NCBI GenBank assembly: GCA_964614365.1
Contig: CAZTLA010000046.1
Span: 1-18,995, forward strand
DNA from: JACQWR01 sp964614365
GTDB taxonomy: Bacteria; Desulfobacterota; Syntrophia; Syntrophales; JACQWR01
Direction: 5' to 3'
DNA length: 18,995 bases
Both the position numbers and the translations under genes were made by a program. Under the pieces are notes generated by a model. It made no database searches, was not told the DNA's origin, and saw only the letters and a program-made list of their open reading frames with translations. This document shows, piece after piece, positions 5,634 to 15,703 of this stretch. Numbering within the stretch: position 1 is the stretch's first letter; each line of letters opens with the position of its first letter.

Positions 5634-7423
5634 GGACGGTTTCTTCCTGCCCTCTTGCTTGCCGTCCTTGTCTTTGCCCCCGGTTTTCCTCCCTGCTTCT
5701 TTGGCCGATGTTCGGATTTCCCGCTCGTAAAGCTGCCGCCTTTCGCAACCAGGATCTTTTTCTGAAGCTCACGACCCGCGGTCGTTTTTTCCACGAAGAG
5801 TTTTTTCCCGCTCAGGGGATCACGCCCGGTGCAGTACATCAGCGTGGAGAGGGTCGAGGGGGCCGGGGTGAAGAGCTGGACCTGCTCGGGATGGAGGGCG
5901 AGTTCCCGCCCGGCGAATATGCGGAGCGACTCCATGTCCGTCTGCGTGCAGCCGGGATGAGCGGCAATCAGGTAGCAGGTGAGGAACTGCTCCTTGCCTG
6001 CCTCTGCCGTGAGCTTGCGGAAGAGATCGCGAAAAGCGAGGAGGGATTTGGTGCCCGGTTTTCCCATGCACCGGAGGACCCGCTCCTCGGAATGCTCGGG
6101 GGCGATCTTCATCTGTCCGGAGACGTGGTGGCGGACGACCTCGCGCAGATAGCTCACACCCTGTTTCCGGTCGGCAAGGAGAAGGTCGTAGCGGATACCG
6201 GAGGCGACGACCGCCTGTTTGACGCCGGGAACCTTCCCGATCTTCTTAAGGAGAGATCTCTGGCGGCCGTGATCGGGATGGAGGTTTTCACAGACCTTGG
6301 GGTAGAGGCAGCGCCTCTCCGGGCAGGCGCCGTGCGCGAGCTTCTTTTTGCATTCAAAGCCATACATGTTGGCCGTGGGTCCCCCCACGTCGAGGATATA
6401 GCCCTTGAAGCCGGGCAACGAGGCGAGAACCCCTGCCTCTCTCAGGATGGAGGCCTCGCTCCGGGAGCTGACCGTCCGTCCCTCGTGGACGGCAATGGCG
6501 CAGAAGTGGCACTCCCCGTAGCATCCCCGGTGGGTGGGGAGGGAAAAGCGAATCGTCTCCAGCGCCCGGACCTTTCCCGCAGGGCGATGGCTGGGGTGCA
6601 CCGCCCGTTCGAAGTTCATGCCGTAAACCTCGTCCATCTCCGCCTCCGTGAGTGGCGGCGCGGGCGGGTTCTGGATCAACCAGCGGGCGTCCTGCTTCTG
6701 ACAGAGGCCCCGCGCCGTCCGGGAATCCTGGTTCCAGTAGAAGGTAAGGAACATCTTTTCTATGGCCGCCGGGTCTACTGCCGCCGCTTCCCAGGAGGGG
6801 AGTTCCAGAAATCCTTGCTTTGGTTCCGCGGCTGCATAGCAGAGTCCCCGCAGGTCCGAAACGTCCCGCCCTTCCTTCAGGCGCGCGGCCAACTCCAGTA
6901 CCGTTTTTTCCCCCATACCGTAAACGATCAGATCGGCCTTCGCGTCCATCAGGATGGAGCGCCTGATCCGGTTCGACCAGAAGTCGTAATGGGCGATCCG
7001 CCGGAGGCTCGCCTCGATCCCGCCCAGGACGATGGGCCGCGTCTGCCGGAAATGGCGGCGGATCAGGTTCGCGTAGGCGATCACGGCGCGGTCGGGCCGA
7101 CGGTTGTTGATTCCCCCGGCGGTGAAGTCGTCCTCCCGGCGCCTCTTCCCGGAGGCGGTGCGGTTCGCGACCAGGGAGTCGATGCAGCCGCCCGTGACGC
7201 CCCAGAAAAGCTCCGGTTCGCCGAAACGGGTGATGTCCTGGGCGGAGTTCACGTCCGGCTGGGGGATAATCGCCACGCGGTATCCGGCGGCAAGCAGGCG
7301 TTGCCCGATGACGGAGACGCCCACGTAGGGACTGTCGAGGTAGCTGTCCCCGGTGATCAGGATCACGTCGAGCCGCGACCAGTTGAGGGCTCGCACTTCT
7401 TCAGGGGTGGCGGGGAGAAACAT
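5624..7423 (-). CDS. ygiQ: YgiQ-family radical SAM protein
   Basis: This is a UPF0313/YgiQ-type radical SAM protein whose substrate is not established. It has 599 residues from ATG 7423. Landmarks are the N-terminal YgiQ region (DVILITGDSYLDSP, GGIEASLRRIAHYDFWSN), the [4Fe-4S]/SAM motif CYGECHFC (C301, C305, C308), ILDVGGPTANMYG, a further Cys cluster near 358-378, and MKIAPEHSE. A Lys/Arg-rich tail fills about the last 35 residues, as in many homologues. An in-frame start at 7600 would overlap ftsH by about 98 bases. ATG 7423 has AAGGAG about 10 bases upstream and gives the family's normal N-terminus (MFLPATPEEVRALNW). It is the last gene of the minus-strand run, 79 bases after ftsH. Confidence 0.93.
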   Translation of the reverse strand: MFLPATPEEVRALNWSRLDVILITGDSYLDSPYVGVSVIGQRLLAAGYRVAIIPQPDVNSAQDITRFGEPELFWGVTGGCIDSLVANRTASGKRRREDDFTAGGINNRRPDRAVIAYANLIRRHFRQTRPIVLGGIEASLRRIAHYDFWSNRIRRSILMDAKADLIVYGMGEKTVLELAARLKEGRDVSDLRGLCYAAAEPKQGFLELPSWEAAAVDPAAIEKMFLTFYWNQDSRTARGLCQKQDARWLIQNPPAPPLTEAEMDEVYGMNFERAVHPSHRPAGKVRALETIRFSLPTHRGCYGECHFCAIAVHEGRTVSSRSEASILREAGVLASLPGFKGYILDVGGPTANMYGFECKKKLAHGACPERRCLYPKVCENLHPDHGRQRSLLKKIGKVPGVKQAVVASGIRYDLLLADRKQGVSYLREVVRHHVSGQMKIAPEHSEERVLRCMGKPGTKSLLAFRDLFRKLTAEAGKEQFLTCYLIAAHPGCTQTDMESLRIFAGRELALHPEQVQLFTPAPSTLSTLMYCTGRDPLSGKKLFVEKTTAGRELQKKILVAKGGSFTSGKSEHRPKKQGGKPGAKTRTASKRAGRNRPKN

Positions 7424-7502
7424 GGGAGGCTTGCTCCTTAGAAACGTTTTGGCGGTGACCGGGAGTCCATTCCGGTCAAGAACAAGGGAACAGAGGCGCT
7501 GC

Positions 7503-9386
7503 TCAGGCAAGGGCGCCTTGGTTTGTGGCTTCGGATAACATCTGCCGAAGTTCCTGCCCTTGAACGATTTCCTTTTCCGAAAGGAGATGGGCCAGATCAT
7601 CCAAGACCTTTCGCCGTTCCGAGAGGATGGTCCGCACCCGCTGATGGGTCTGTTCCATCAACCGGGAGATTTCCTCATCAATCTCCGTTGCCTTGGTTTC
7701 GCTGTAGGTTTTTTTCTGACTATAGTTTTCCGGGAGAAGCAGCGGCTGACGGGGAGCCTCATAGGTCACCAGCCCCAGACGATCGCTCATGCCGTATTCC
7801 GTAACCATGGACCGAGCAATGTCCGTTGCCCGCTGTAAGTCATTTTGAGCCCCCGTGGAAATTTCTCCAAAAACCAGTTCCTCCGCCACCCTTCCCCCTA
7901 AAAGCACAGCCAGCCGGTCCAGTAATTCCGCGCGGGTCATTAAGTAGCGGTCCTCCGTAGGTCGTTGTTGGGTATAGCCGAGAGCCGCAATTCCACGGGG
8001 AATAATGGAAATTTTGTGCACCGGGTCCGCATGCTTGACCGATTCCGCCACGATGGCATGCCCGGACTCATGAAAGGTTACAATTTCTTTTTCCTGGGGA
8101 TTCATCACCCGGTTCTTTTTCTCCAGTCCGCCCACCACTCGATCGATGGCCGCATCAAACTCCGCCCCGCCGACCGTTTCCTTGTTTTTCCGGGCCGCCA
8201 GCAGGGCAGCCTCATTGACAAGGTTTGCCAGGTCGGCTCCTACAAAGCCCGGAGTGAGGGCCGCGATCTTGCGGAGATCGACGTCGGGGTCTAAAAGGAC
8301 ATTCCTGGAATGGATTTGCAGGATTGCTTCCCGACCGTTTACATCCGGACGGTCTACCAGCACCTGGCGATCAAACCTTCCGGGGCGCAACAGGGCAGGA
8401 TCGAGGATCTCCGGCCGGTTGGTGGCGGACATGATCATGACCCCCTGGTTCGATTCGAATCCATCCATTTCCACCAGGAGCTGGTTGAGTGTTTGTTCCC
8501 GTTCGTCATTGCCGCCCATGACATTCACTCCCCGGGCTTTACCCAACGCATCCAGTTCATCGATAAAGATGATGCAGGGGGCCTGACTGGTGGCCTGCGA
8601 GAAAAGATCGCGCACGCGGGATGCCCCCACGCCGACAAACATCTCCACAAATTCGGACCCGCTGATGCTGAAAAAAGGGACTTTTGCCTCCCCGGCCACC
8701 GCACGGGCCAGCAGGGTTTTTCCGGTGCCTGGCGGGCCGACCAGAAGCACTCCTTTGGGGATCCTCCCGCCCAATTTCTGGAATTTCGCCGGATTCCTCA
8801 AAAATTCGACCACTTCCTGCAATTCCTCTTTGGCCTCATCGATTCCCGCTACATCGGCGAACGTGACCATGGTCTCATTCTCGGCAAAGAGCTTGGCTTT
8901 GCTCTTGGCAAAGGACATGACACCCATCCCCGGCCCCATCTTTTTCATGGCATACTGCCAGACGAAGAGCATAATGCCGATGGGAATGAGCCAGGAGAGA
9001 ATACTGCCCAATAATTTACTCTCGTAACGTCCGGAGTAACGGACCTTGTGTTCATCCAGTTGCTTGACGAGGTTGGGATCCTCCACCCGAAGCGTGGAGA
9101 ACCCCTGTTCCGATTTTTCCCCTTTTCCTTTTAATGTCCCTTTGATATTTTCCGGGTCAATGATCAATCTGGTCACGTTGCCTTCGAGGAGGTTCTTTTT
9201 GAATTCGCTGTAAGGAATCGTCTCCACCTTGGGAGAAAGAAAGTATTGTTGCAGATAGGTAAAGAAAAGCAAACCGATCAGAAAATACCAGATGCTGAAA
9301 TGAGCCTTGGGAGGCAAGGCGCCCTTCTTTTGCTGCGGGTCTTCGGGAGTGAATAGGGAACGAACTCGATTTTTCAAATCTTCCAT
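7503..9386 (-). CDS. ftsH: ATP-dependent zinc metalloprotease FtsH
   Basis: This membrane-anchored AAA+ protease degrades misassembled membrane proteins and short-lived regulators. It has 627 residues. There are two membrane segments (about 30-50 and 125-147) around a periplasmic domain. The AAA module has Walker A GPPGTGKT at 217-224, Walker B IIFIDE at 272-277, the pore motif MFVG near 249-252, and second-region arginines R334/R337 in LLRPGRFDR. The zinc site is HESGH at 439-443, with a third ligand at D516. All key residues are present and the length is normal. The start ATG 9386 has only a modest ribosome site (GATGGA). It lies 73 bases downstream of the HAD gene and carries a small hairpin in the spacer. 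The sequence is slightly unusual in having GVNVMGGNDEREQ where many FtsH proteins have GAGLGGGHDEREQ. Confidence 0.97.
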   Translation of the reverse strand: MEDLKNRVRSLFTPEDPQQKKGALPPKAHFSIWYFLIGLLFFTYLQQYFLSPKVETIPYSEFKKNLLEGNVTRLIIDPENIKGTLKGKGEKSEQGFSTLRVEDPNLVKQLDEHKVRYSGRYESKLLGSILSWLIPIGIMLFVWQYAMKKMGPGMGVMSFAKSKAKLFAENETMVTFADVAGIDEAKEELQEVVEFLRNPAKFQKLGGRIPKGVLLVGPPGTGKTLLARAVAGEAKVPFFSISGSEFVEMFVGVGASRVRDLFSQATSQAPCIIFIDELDALGKARGVNVMGGNDEREQTLNQLLVEMDGFESNQGVMIMSATNRPEILDPALLRPGRFDRQVLVDRPDVNGREAILQIHSRNVLLDPDVDLRKIAALTPGFVGADLANLVNEAALLAARKNKETVGGAEFDAAIDRVVGGLEKKNRVMNPQEKEIVTFHESGHAIVAESVKHADPVHKISIIPRGIAALGYTQQRPTEDRYLMTRAELLDRLAVLLGGRVAEELVFGEISTGAQNDLQRATDIARSMVTEYGMSDRLGLVTYEAPRQPLLLPENYSQKKTYSETKATEIDEEISRLMEQTHQRVRTILSERRKVLDDLAHLLSEKEIVQGQELRQMLSEATNQGALA

Positions 9387-9427
9387 TGGCGTTTTTTTCC
9401 ATCAGATGGCATGTTCACCTCTCCTGC

Positions 9428-9447
9428 CCCCCCTTTTCAAAGGGAGG
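9428..9447 (-). repeat. C/G-rich hairpin in the HAD-ftsH spacer
   Basis: CCCCCCTT (9428-9435) pairs with AAGGGAGG (9440-9447) around a four-base loop, with one G-T wobble. No T run follows it on the minus strand, so it is more likely an mRNA stability or processing hairpin, or a fragment of a dispersed repeat, than a terminator. Its composition resembles the larger hairpin at 12606-12652. Confidence 0.4.
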
Positions 9448-9459
9448 CTAAATCGTCGG

Positions 9460-10098
9460 TTAAATTTTCAGAAGGTCTTCGGGTTTGTCGAACAAATAAT
9501 CCGGTTTCATGGCGGCAAGTTGTTCCTTGGTATGCCAGCCCCAGGTAACGGCGATGGTTTTTACCCCCGCCATTATTGCTTCCTTGATATCGCCCGTGGT
9601 GTCTCCCACGTAATAGGTCTTGTCGCCGTCCATACCGAACCGGACCATGGCGTGGAAAATTTTTTCCTTTTTGTTGAGATTCGCGTCCGAGCCGAAGATT
9701 TCCCTGAAGTAGCCGTCAAAATGGTAACGAATCATAATGGAGTTGATATCATGGGAGTCGCTGGAAGAAATGACCGCGAGGATGTTTTCCTCCTGCAGCT
9801 TGGCCAGCACGGGCAGCACGTTGTAGAAAGGCGTTATATCGGCATAATTGATCTGGGCGAGAATGCCCGTCGCAGCCGCCATAAATGCATCCAGATCGAC
9901 TCCTTTTTTGACCAGCGATTCGTAGAAATTGTCCTCGTAAAGCTCCAGGTAATCGGCCCTGCTTTTGACGATTGGTTGTCCGATTTGCTTCAGGCAGCGG
10001 GTGACGGTGCCTTCGTACACATCCAGGGAATCGACGACGACGCCGTCGAAATCAAAGAGGAAGAGTTTCTGCACGCGCTTTCCCCTGCCTTTCCTCAC
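9460..10098 (-). CDS. HAD-superfamily phosphatase, phosphoglycolate phosphatase-like
   Basis: This is a haloacid-dehalogenase-type hydrolase of 212 residues. Motif I is DFDGVVVD (D16 nucleophile, D18 acid/base), motif II is in ISSSDS (S111/S112), motif III is K144 and motif IV is GDTTGD (D166, D170). A helical cap lies between residues 25 and 95, as in phosphoglycolate phosphatase and beta-phosphoglucomutase. The substrate cannot be read from sequence. The GTG start at 10098 overlaps the mtnA stop in GTGA, implying coupled translation. An in-frame GTG at 10074, with AGGGG seven bases upstream, would give the protein VQKLFLFDFDG and is a serious alternative. Its place directly after mtnA raises, but does not prove, a role in sugar-phosphate salvage. 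Confidence 0.88.
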   Translation of the reverse strand: MRKGRGKRVQKLFLFDFDGVVVDSLDVYEGTVTRCLKQIGQPIVKSRADYLELYEDNFYESLVKKGVDLDAFMAAATGILAQINYADITPFYNVLPVLAKLQEENILAVISSSDSHDINSIMIRYHFDGYFREIFGSDANLNKKEKIFHAMVRFGMDGDKTYYVGDTTGDIKEAIMAGVKTIAVTWGWHTKEQLAAMKPDYLFDKPEDLLKI

Positions 10099-11137
10099 GT
10101 CCCGCTCACCAGACGCCGGATCGTCTCCTCGTAAGGAGGGACCGTAATCCCCTTCTCCGTGATGATCGCCGTGATGTACCGGTGCGGCGTCACATCGAAG
10201 GCCGGATTGTAAACGTTTACCCCGGCCGGCGCCGTCCGGGCTCCGCGGTAACAGGAAACCTCCTCCCCGTTCCGCTCTTCGATGGGAATTGCGCGGCCCT
10301 CCTTCACGGACAGGTCTATGGTGGAAAGCGGCGCCGCCACGTAAAAAGGAATGCCGTGTTCCTTTGCCAGCACGGCGAGCGTATAGGTGCCTATCTTGTT
10401 GGCCGTGTCGCCGTTCGCGGCAATCCGGTCCGCGCCGACGATGACGAGGCCGATCCGGCCCTGCTGCATGAGCGATCCGGCCATGCTGTCGGTGATGAGC
10501 GTGGCGGGAATGTTTTCCTTGGTGAGTTCCCAGGCGGTGAGCCGGGCCCCCTGCAGCACGGGTCTCGTTTCATCCACAAAGACATGCAGCCGTTTCCCTT
10601 CCTCGCAAGCGGCGCGGATTACCCCCAGGGCGGTTCCATAGCCCGCGGTGGCAAGTGCGCCTGCGTTGCAATGGGTGAGAATGGTGTCGCCGTCTTTGAT
10701 AAGCGACCTGCCGTGCCTGCCCATGGCGCGATTGGCGGCGATGTCCTCCTCGCCGATCGCGATTGCCTCCGCCACGAGCGCTTCTTGTATCTCCTCCGAT
10801 CCCGACGGCCAGGCCTTCTCGAAGCGCTTTTTCATCCGCTCCACGGCCCAGAAGAGATTCCTGGCCGTGGGACGCGTCGCTGAGAAGCGCTCGCAGATGC
10901 GGCGGAACTCCTCCCGGAAGCTTTTCGGGTTTTGGGTTTCGATGCCGAGCGCCCCCAGGGCGATCCCCATGGCGGCGGCCACGCCGATGGCGGGTGCGCC
11001 GCGTACCGTGAGATCGTTGATCGCGTCGATCACTTGTTCGTGGCGCTTACAGGTACGGTAGATTTCTTCGAGAGGCAGCGCCTTTTGGTCGATCATGACC
11101 ACGGCGTTCTGTTCTTTATCCCAGAAGATCGTTTTTA

Positions 11138-11141
<4 letters not shown>
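10095..11141 (-). CDS. mtnA: S-methyl-5-thioribose-1-phosphate isomerase
   Basis: This enzyme isomerises 5-methylthioribose-1-phosphate (and in some bacteria the 5-deoxyribose analogue) to the ribulose form, in methionine salvage or a dihydroxyacetone-phosphate shunt. The 348 residues are normal. Conserved features are the substrate-phosphate loop VRGAPAIG (46-53), catalytic C158 in THCNAGALATAGYGTALG, and D238 in VGADRIAANGDTANKIGTY. The family is related to eIF2B-alpha, but C158 and D238 support the isomerase. ATG 11141 overlaps the gatB stop as ATGA. No other salvage gene (mtnN, mtnP, mtnK, mtnB, mtnD) is in the window; only a HAD phosphatase follows. Confidence 0.94.
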
Positions 11142-12571
<1,430 letters not shown>

Positions 12572-12605
12572 AAAATCATTCCTCACTGAACAGACATCAG
12601 TAACA

Positions 12606-12652
12606 AAATCTCCCCTTCCCCCTCTTTGGCTAAGAGGGCGAAGGGGAGATTT
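12606..12652 (-). repeat. Long palindromic hairpin between gatA and gatB
   Basis: A perfect 13-bp outer stem pairs 12606-12618 (AAATCTCCCCTTC) with 12640-12652 (GAAGGGGAGATTT). It encloses a second 7-bp stem pairing 12620-12626 (CCCTCTT) with 12632-12638 (AAGAGGG). A C-C mismatch (12619/12639) separates them. On the transcribed minus strand the hairpin is followed by only TTTTG, so it may terminate weakly, stabilise one side of the mRNA, or be a small nomadic inverted repeat. It lies 6 bases past the gatA stop and 34 bases before the gatB start. Confidence 0.7.
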
Positions 12653-12658
12653 CTATCT

Positions 12659-14116
12659 TCATAGCGACGGTTTCCTTTTCTCGATGCCGGCGTCCCTTTC
12701 GTAGGCGGATGCGATCTGGATCAGCTTCCCCTCTGCAAAGTGCCCCGCCAGGAACTGGAGCCCGATGGGAAGACCGGCGGCGGTGTAGCCGCAAGGGACG
12801 GACAGGCCCGGTATGCCGGCCAGGTTGGTCGATATGGTGAAAATATCCGACAGGTACATCTGCATGGGATCGTCCGTCTTTTCCCCGATCTTAAAGGCCG
12901 GGGTCGGGGACGTGGGGGTCAGTATCACGTCGCACTGCCGGAAGGCATCGTCGAAATCCTTTTTGATGAGGGCCCGCACTTGAGAGGCTTTCTTGTAGTA
13001 AGCGTCGTAGTATCCGGAGGAGAGAGCATAGGTCCCGATCATGATGCGCCTTTTCACCTCGGCCCCGAAACCTTCCGAGCGGCTCTTCTTGTACTTCTCC
13101 AGGAGGTCTCTGCCCTTCTCGGAACGGAAGCCGTACTTCACGCCGTCGTAGCGCGCAAGATTGGAGCATGCTTCGGCCGGCGCCACAATGTAATAAACCG
13201 CCAAGCAATATTCCGTGTGGGGAAGGGAAACGGGTATGCACCGGCCGCCGAGCTTTTCCACGGCCCCGATGGCTTTCTCTACCGCCGCGGCGACCTCGGC
13301 ATCGATCCCCTCGATAAAGTATTCTTTCGGGATCCCCACGTTCCAGCCCTCGATGCCCCGCGAGACGAATTCCCGGTAGTCGGGCACGTCTGCGGGCACA
13401 GACGTGGATTCCCGGACATCGTGGCCGGCGATGGCGTTCATCATGATGGCGCAGTCTTCCACGTCCTTCGTGAAGGGGCCGATCTGATCCAGGGAGGAGG
13501 CGAAGGCGATCATGCCGAAGCGCGAAACCCTGCCGTAGGTGGGCTTCATCCCCACCACCCCGCACAGGGCTGCCGGCTGCCGGATGGAGCCGCCCGTGTC
13601 GGAGCCGAGGGAGGCAATGCATTCGTCGGCGGCCACTGCCGCCGCGGAGCCGCCGCTGGATCCGCCCGGTATCCGTTCGAGGTCCCAGGGATTGCGCGTG
13701 ATGCCGAAGAACGACGTCTCCGTGGAAGAGCCCATGGCAAACTCGTCCATGTTCGTCTTGCCCGTAATGACGGCGCCGGCCTCCCTGAGTTTCTCCACCA
13801 CCGTCGCGTCGTAGGGGGGTATGAAGTTATGCAGGATGCGGGAGCCGCAGGTCGTCCGGATTCCCCGCGTACAAAAAATATCCTTCAGGGCCACGGGGAT
13901 GCCCGTCAGGGGCTTGAGGTTTCCCGCCCGGATATCCCGGTCCGCCCGGTCTGCTTCTGCGAAGGCCTTCTCCTTCAGGAGGGTTATATAGGCGTGAACG
14001 TTGCCCTCCACCGCCTCGATGCGGCCGAATACGGAGTTCAGCGCCTGGGAAGCGCTCACCTCTCCGCTCCGGATTTTCTTCTGCAATTCGTGAATCGTCA
14101 GTTCGTACAACTCCAT
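12659..14116 (-). CDS. gatA: Asp/Glu-tRNA amidotransferase subunit A
   Basis: This is the glutaminase subunit of GatCAB; it releases ammonia from glutamine for transfer to the activated aminoacyl-tRNA. It has 485 residues, a normal length. The amidase-signature catalytic triad is complete: K78 (VALKDIF), cis-serine S153 (GGSSGGSAAAVA) and nucleophile S177 (GSDTGGSIRQPAA). Further landmarks are GMKPTYGRVSRFG, SLDQIGPFTKDVEDCA and, near the end, GIPGLSVPCG and GLPIGLQ. ATG 14116 lies 30 bases after gatC. The GatCAB set implies an indirect route to Gln-tRNA(Gln) and/or Asn-tRNA(Asn); which one cannot be told without knowing whether the genome has GlnRS or AsnRS. Confidence 0.97.
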   Translation of the reverse strand: MELYELTIHELQKKIRSGEVSASQALNSVFGRIEAVEGNVHAYITLLKEKAFAEADRADRDIRAGNLKPLTGIPVALKDIFCTRGIRTTCGSRILHNFIPPYDATVVEKLREAGAVITGKTNMDEFAMGSSTETSFFGITRNPWDLERIPGGSSGGSAAAVAADECIASLGSDTGGSIRQPAALCGVVGMKPTYGRVSRFGMIAFASSLDQIGPFTKDVEDCAIMMNAIAGHDVRESTSVPADVPDYREFVSRGIEGWNVGIPKEYFIEGIDAEVAAAVEKAIGAVEKLGGRCIPVSLPHTEYCLAVYYIVAPAEACSNLARYDGVKYGFRSEKGRDLLEKYKKSRSEGFGAEVKRRIMIGTYALSSGYYDAYYKKASQVRALIKKDFDDAFRQCDVILTPTSPTPAFKIGEKTDDPMQMYLSDIFTISTNLAGIPGLSVPCGYTAAGLPIGLQFLAGHFAEGKLIQIASAYERDAGIEKRKPSL

Positions 14117-14146
14117 AGTTTTCTCTATTCCTCTTTCAACAGCCTG

Positions 14147-14434
14147 TTATTCGACAACTTTCGGCACCCGGAAACACCCCCCCTGCTTATCAGGGGCATT
14201 GGCCAGGGCGGTTTCTTCGCTCAGGGAGTCTCGCACTACGTCATCACGAAAGGCATTGCTGAGAGCCGTGGCATGGCTTATGGGCTCCACGCCGGCCGTA
14301 TCGGCAAGGTTCAGTTTCTCCATGTACATCAGGATGTCGTTAAGCTGAGAGGTAAACATTTCCGTCTCTTCCTCGTTGAATTCCAGCCTCGCCAGATGGG
14401 CCACGTAACTCACTTCTTTCTTGGTGATTTTCAC
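14147..14434 (-). CDS. gatC: Asp/Glu-tRNA amidotransferase subunit C
   Basis: This small subunit wraps between GatA and GatB and stabilises the complex. It has 95 residues, the usual size. It begins MKITKKEVSYVAHLARLEF, then an acidic helical stretch (EEETEMFTSQLNDILMYMEKL), the linker GVEPISHAT, and the conserved RDDVVRDSLSEETALANAPD and GGCFRVPKVVE. It starts 12 bases after the stop of the upstream deacetylase-family gene and is followed by gatA after 30 bases. The order C-A-B matches many bacterial gat operons. Confidence 0.95.
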   Translation of the reverse strand: MKITKKEVSYVAHLARLEFNEEETEMFTSQLNDILMYMEKLNLADTAGVEPISHATALSNAFRDDVVRDSLSEETALANAPDKQGGCFRVPKVVE

Positions 14435-14446
14435 GTTCTCTCTCCC

Positions 14447-15502
14447 TTACGTAAACTGCCAGTGGGGCTTGATTCGTTCCATAACCGTCCGGATAAACGC
14501 ATCGGCGCCCCGGTCTTTCTCAGCCTCTATCCGATCCAGATCGGTCTCCGTCAACCGGGTATCCCCGTGCATTTCCAGGAGCACGGTTCTCACCGATGCG
14601 GCCTCGCCCTCGACGTTATAGCCGCCTTCAAGGACCATGACCAGTTTCCCGCCGCAGCAGGCATCCGCAATATCGAGAAGAACGCGGGTCAGACAGGCGA
14701 AACCGCGGGGCGTAACCTCCATGGCGCCCAAGGGATCCTGGTTGTAGATATCGAATCCCGCCGAGACCAGAACGATATCGGGCTTGAACTGCAGGGCTAC
14801 GGGCTTCAGTATTTTCCGGAAAATGCTCAGGTATTCCCCATCGCCGGCGCCCGGCCTCAGGGGAACGTTGATCGTGTAACCGAGCCCTTTGCCCTTACCT
14901 GTTTCACCCAGCACTCCCGTGCCGGGGTAATAGGGGTACTGGTGGGTGGAAAAATACAAGATGTCGGCATCTTCGTAGAAGGAATGCTGTGTGCCGTTTC
15001 CGTGGTGCAGGTCCCAGTCCACGATCAGTACCCGCTCCAAGCCGTGCTTCCCCGTGGCATACCGTGCGCCCACGGCAATATTATTGAAAAGACAAAACCC
15101 GGCCGCCCGGTCGGCCTCGGCATGATGGCCGGGCGGTCTCACCAACGCGAAGGCATTCGTCACGTTCCCGGAGATGACCTCATCGATGGCGCGGCAGACT
15201 CCGCCTGCCGCCACAAGGGCTGTGTCGTAAGAGTCCGCCATAGTTGACGTATCGGGATCGAGGGAAAAATGAGATTTCCCCGCCGTTTTTGCCACCAGGG
15301 TGATGTAATCAGGGTGGTGTATCCTCTCCAGTTCCTCGCGAGTCGCCTGTCGGGGTTTAATGGCATGGAATTTCCCTGCCATTTCAGCATTGTCGAGCAT
15401 CCGGTAGATCGCCGCCAGCCGTTCGGGGGACTCCGGATGGGCAAAACCGGCATCGTGCCTTAAATACCGTTCATCCCTTACAATCCCGGTTTTTCGAGAC
15501 AT
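14447..15502 (-). CDS. Histone-deacetylase-family amidohydrolase
   Basis: This is a zinc-dependent arginase/deacetylase-fold hydrolase that removes acyl groups from an amine; in bacteria the target may be an acetylated lysine or an acetylpolyamine. It has 351 residues from ATG 15502. Features are the tandem histidines H126/H127 (RPPGHHAEADRAAGFCLFNN), zinc ligands D164 and H166 (DWDLHHGNGTQ) and D251 (SAGFD), and the transition-state tyrosine Y295 (LEGGYN), so it should be active. ATG 15502 has AGGAGG nine bases upstream. A longer in-frame start at 15559 adds 19 residues without family features. It seems to be the first gene of the minus-strand run containing gatCAB. Substrate is unknown; AcuC, HDAC-like amidohydrolase and polyamine deacetylase roles are all possible. 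Confidence 0.92.
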   Translation of the reverse strand: MSRKTGIVRDERYLRHDAGFAHPESPERLAAIYRMLDNAEMAGKFHAIKPRQATREELERIHHPDYITLVAKTAGKSHFSLDPDTSTMADSYDTALVAAGGVCRAIDEVISGNVTNAFALVRPPGHHAEADRAAGFCLFNNIAVGARYATGKHGLERVLIVDWDLHHGNGTQHSFYEDADILYFSTHQYPYYPGTGVLGETGKGKGLGYTINVPLRPGAGDGEYLSIFRKILKPVALQFKPDIVLVSAGFDIYNQDPLGAMEVTPRGFACLTRVLLDIADACCGGKLVMVLEGGYNVEGEAASVRTVLLEMHGDTRLTETDLDRIEAEKDRGADAFIRTVMERIKPHWQFT

Positions 15503-15643
15503 CCTGCCTGCCTCCTGATTATCTCCCTGATTGATTGCTGCACGAGTTAACGAGACCATCCTTCCGACCGGAGCTTAGGTTCCTACCACAAAGACCCTCA
15601 AAAGGCAAAGGATTTGCCGTTTAAACCCCCTTCCGGAAAACCG

Positions 15644-15671
15644 TTGACAATGGCCCAAAACCATATATACT
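15644..15671 (+). promoter_or_regulatory. Sigma-70 promoter of the tat operon
   Basis: TTGACA (15644-15649), a 16-base spacer and TATACT (15666-15671, 5 of 6 matches) form a near-consensus promoter. Transcription would start near 15678, about 26 bases before ATG 15704. This excludes the in-frame ATG at 15614 as the tatA start because it lies upstream of the promoter. Confidence 0.75.
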
Positions 15672-15703
15672 TGCGCAAAATCCCCGGAAAGGGGGGTGGT
15701 GGA

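Noticed and set aside
5708..7441. 577-codon plus-strand open frame opposite ygiQ
   Set aside because: The minus strand encodes an intact radical SAM protein; the antisense product is Gly/Arg/Val-rich with no family features.
7424..7600. 59-residue N-terminal extension of YgiQ
   Set aside because: It overlaps the ftsH 3' end by about 98 bases and is not family-like; ATG 7423 has a Shine-Dalgarno and the expected first residues.
12740..15247. 835-codon plus-strand open frame opposite gatA, gatC and the deacetylase gene
   Set aside because: It is antisense to three genes with complete catalytic motifs, shows no recognisable domain, and crosses intergenic spacers. Long antisense frames are expected in GC-rich coding DNA.
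15604..15618. Small hairpin GGCAAA/TTTGCC between the deacetylase gene and tatA
   Set aside because: The stem is only six bp with no T run on either strand in a terminator position. It may be a chance structure or a binding site, with no further support.
15614..15703. 30-residue N-terminal extension of the TatA/B-type protein
   Set aside because: It begins upstream of the near-consensus promoter and would precede the normal N-terminal membrane helix.
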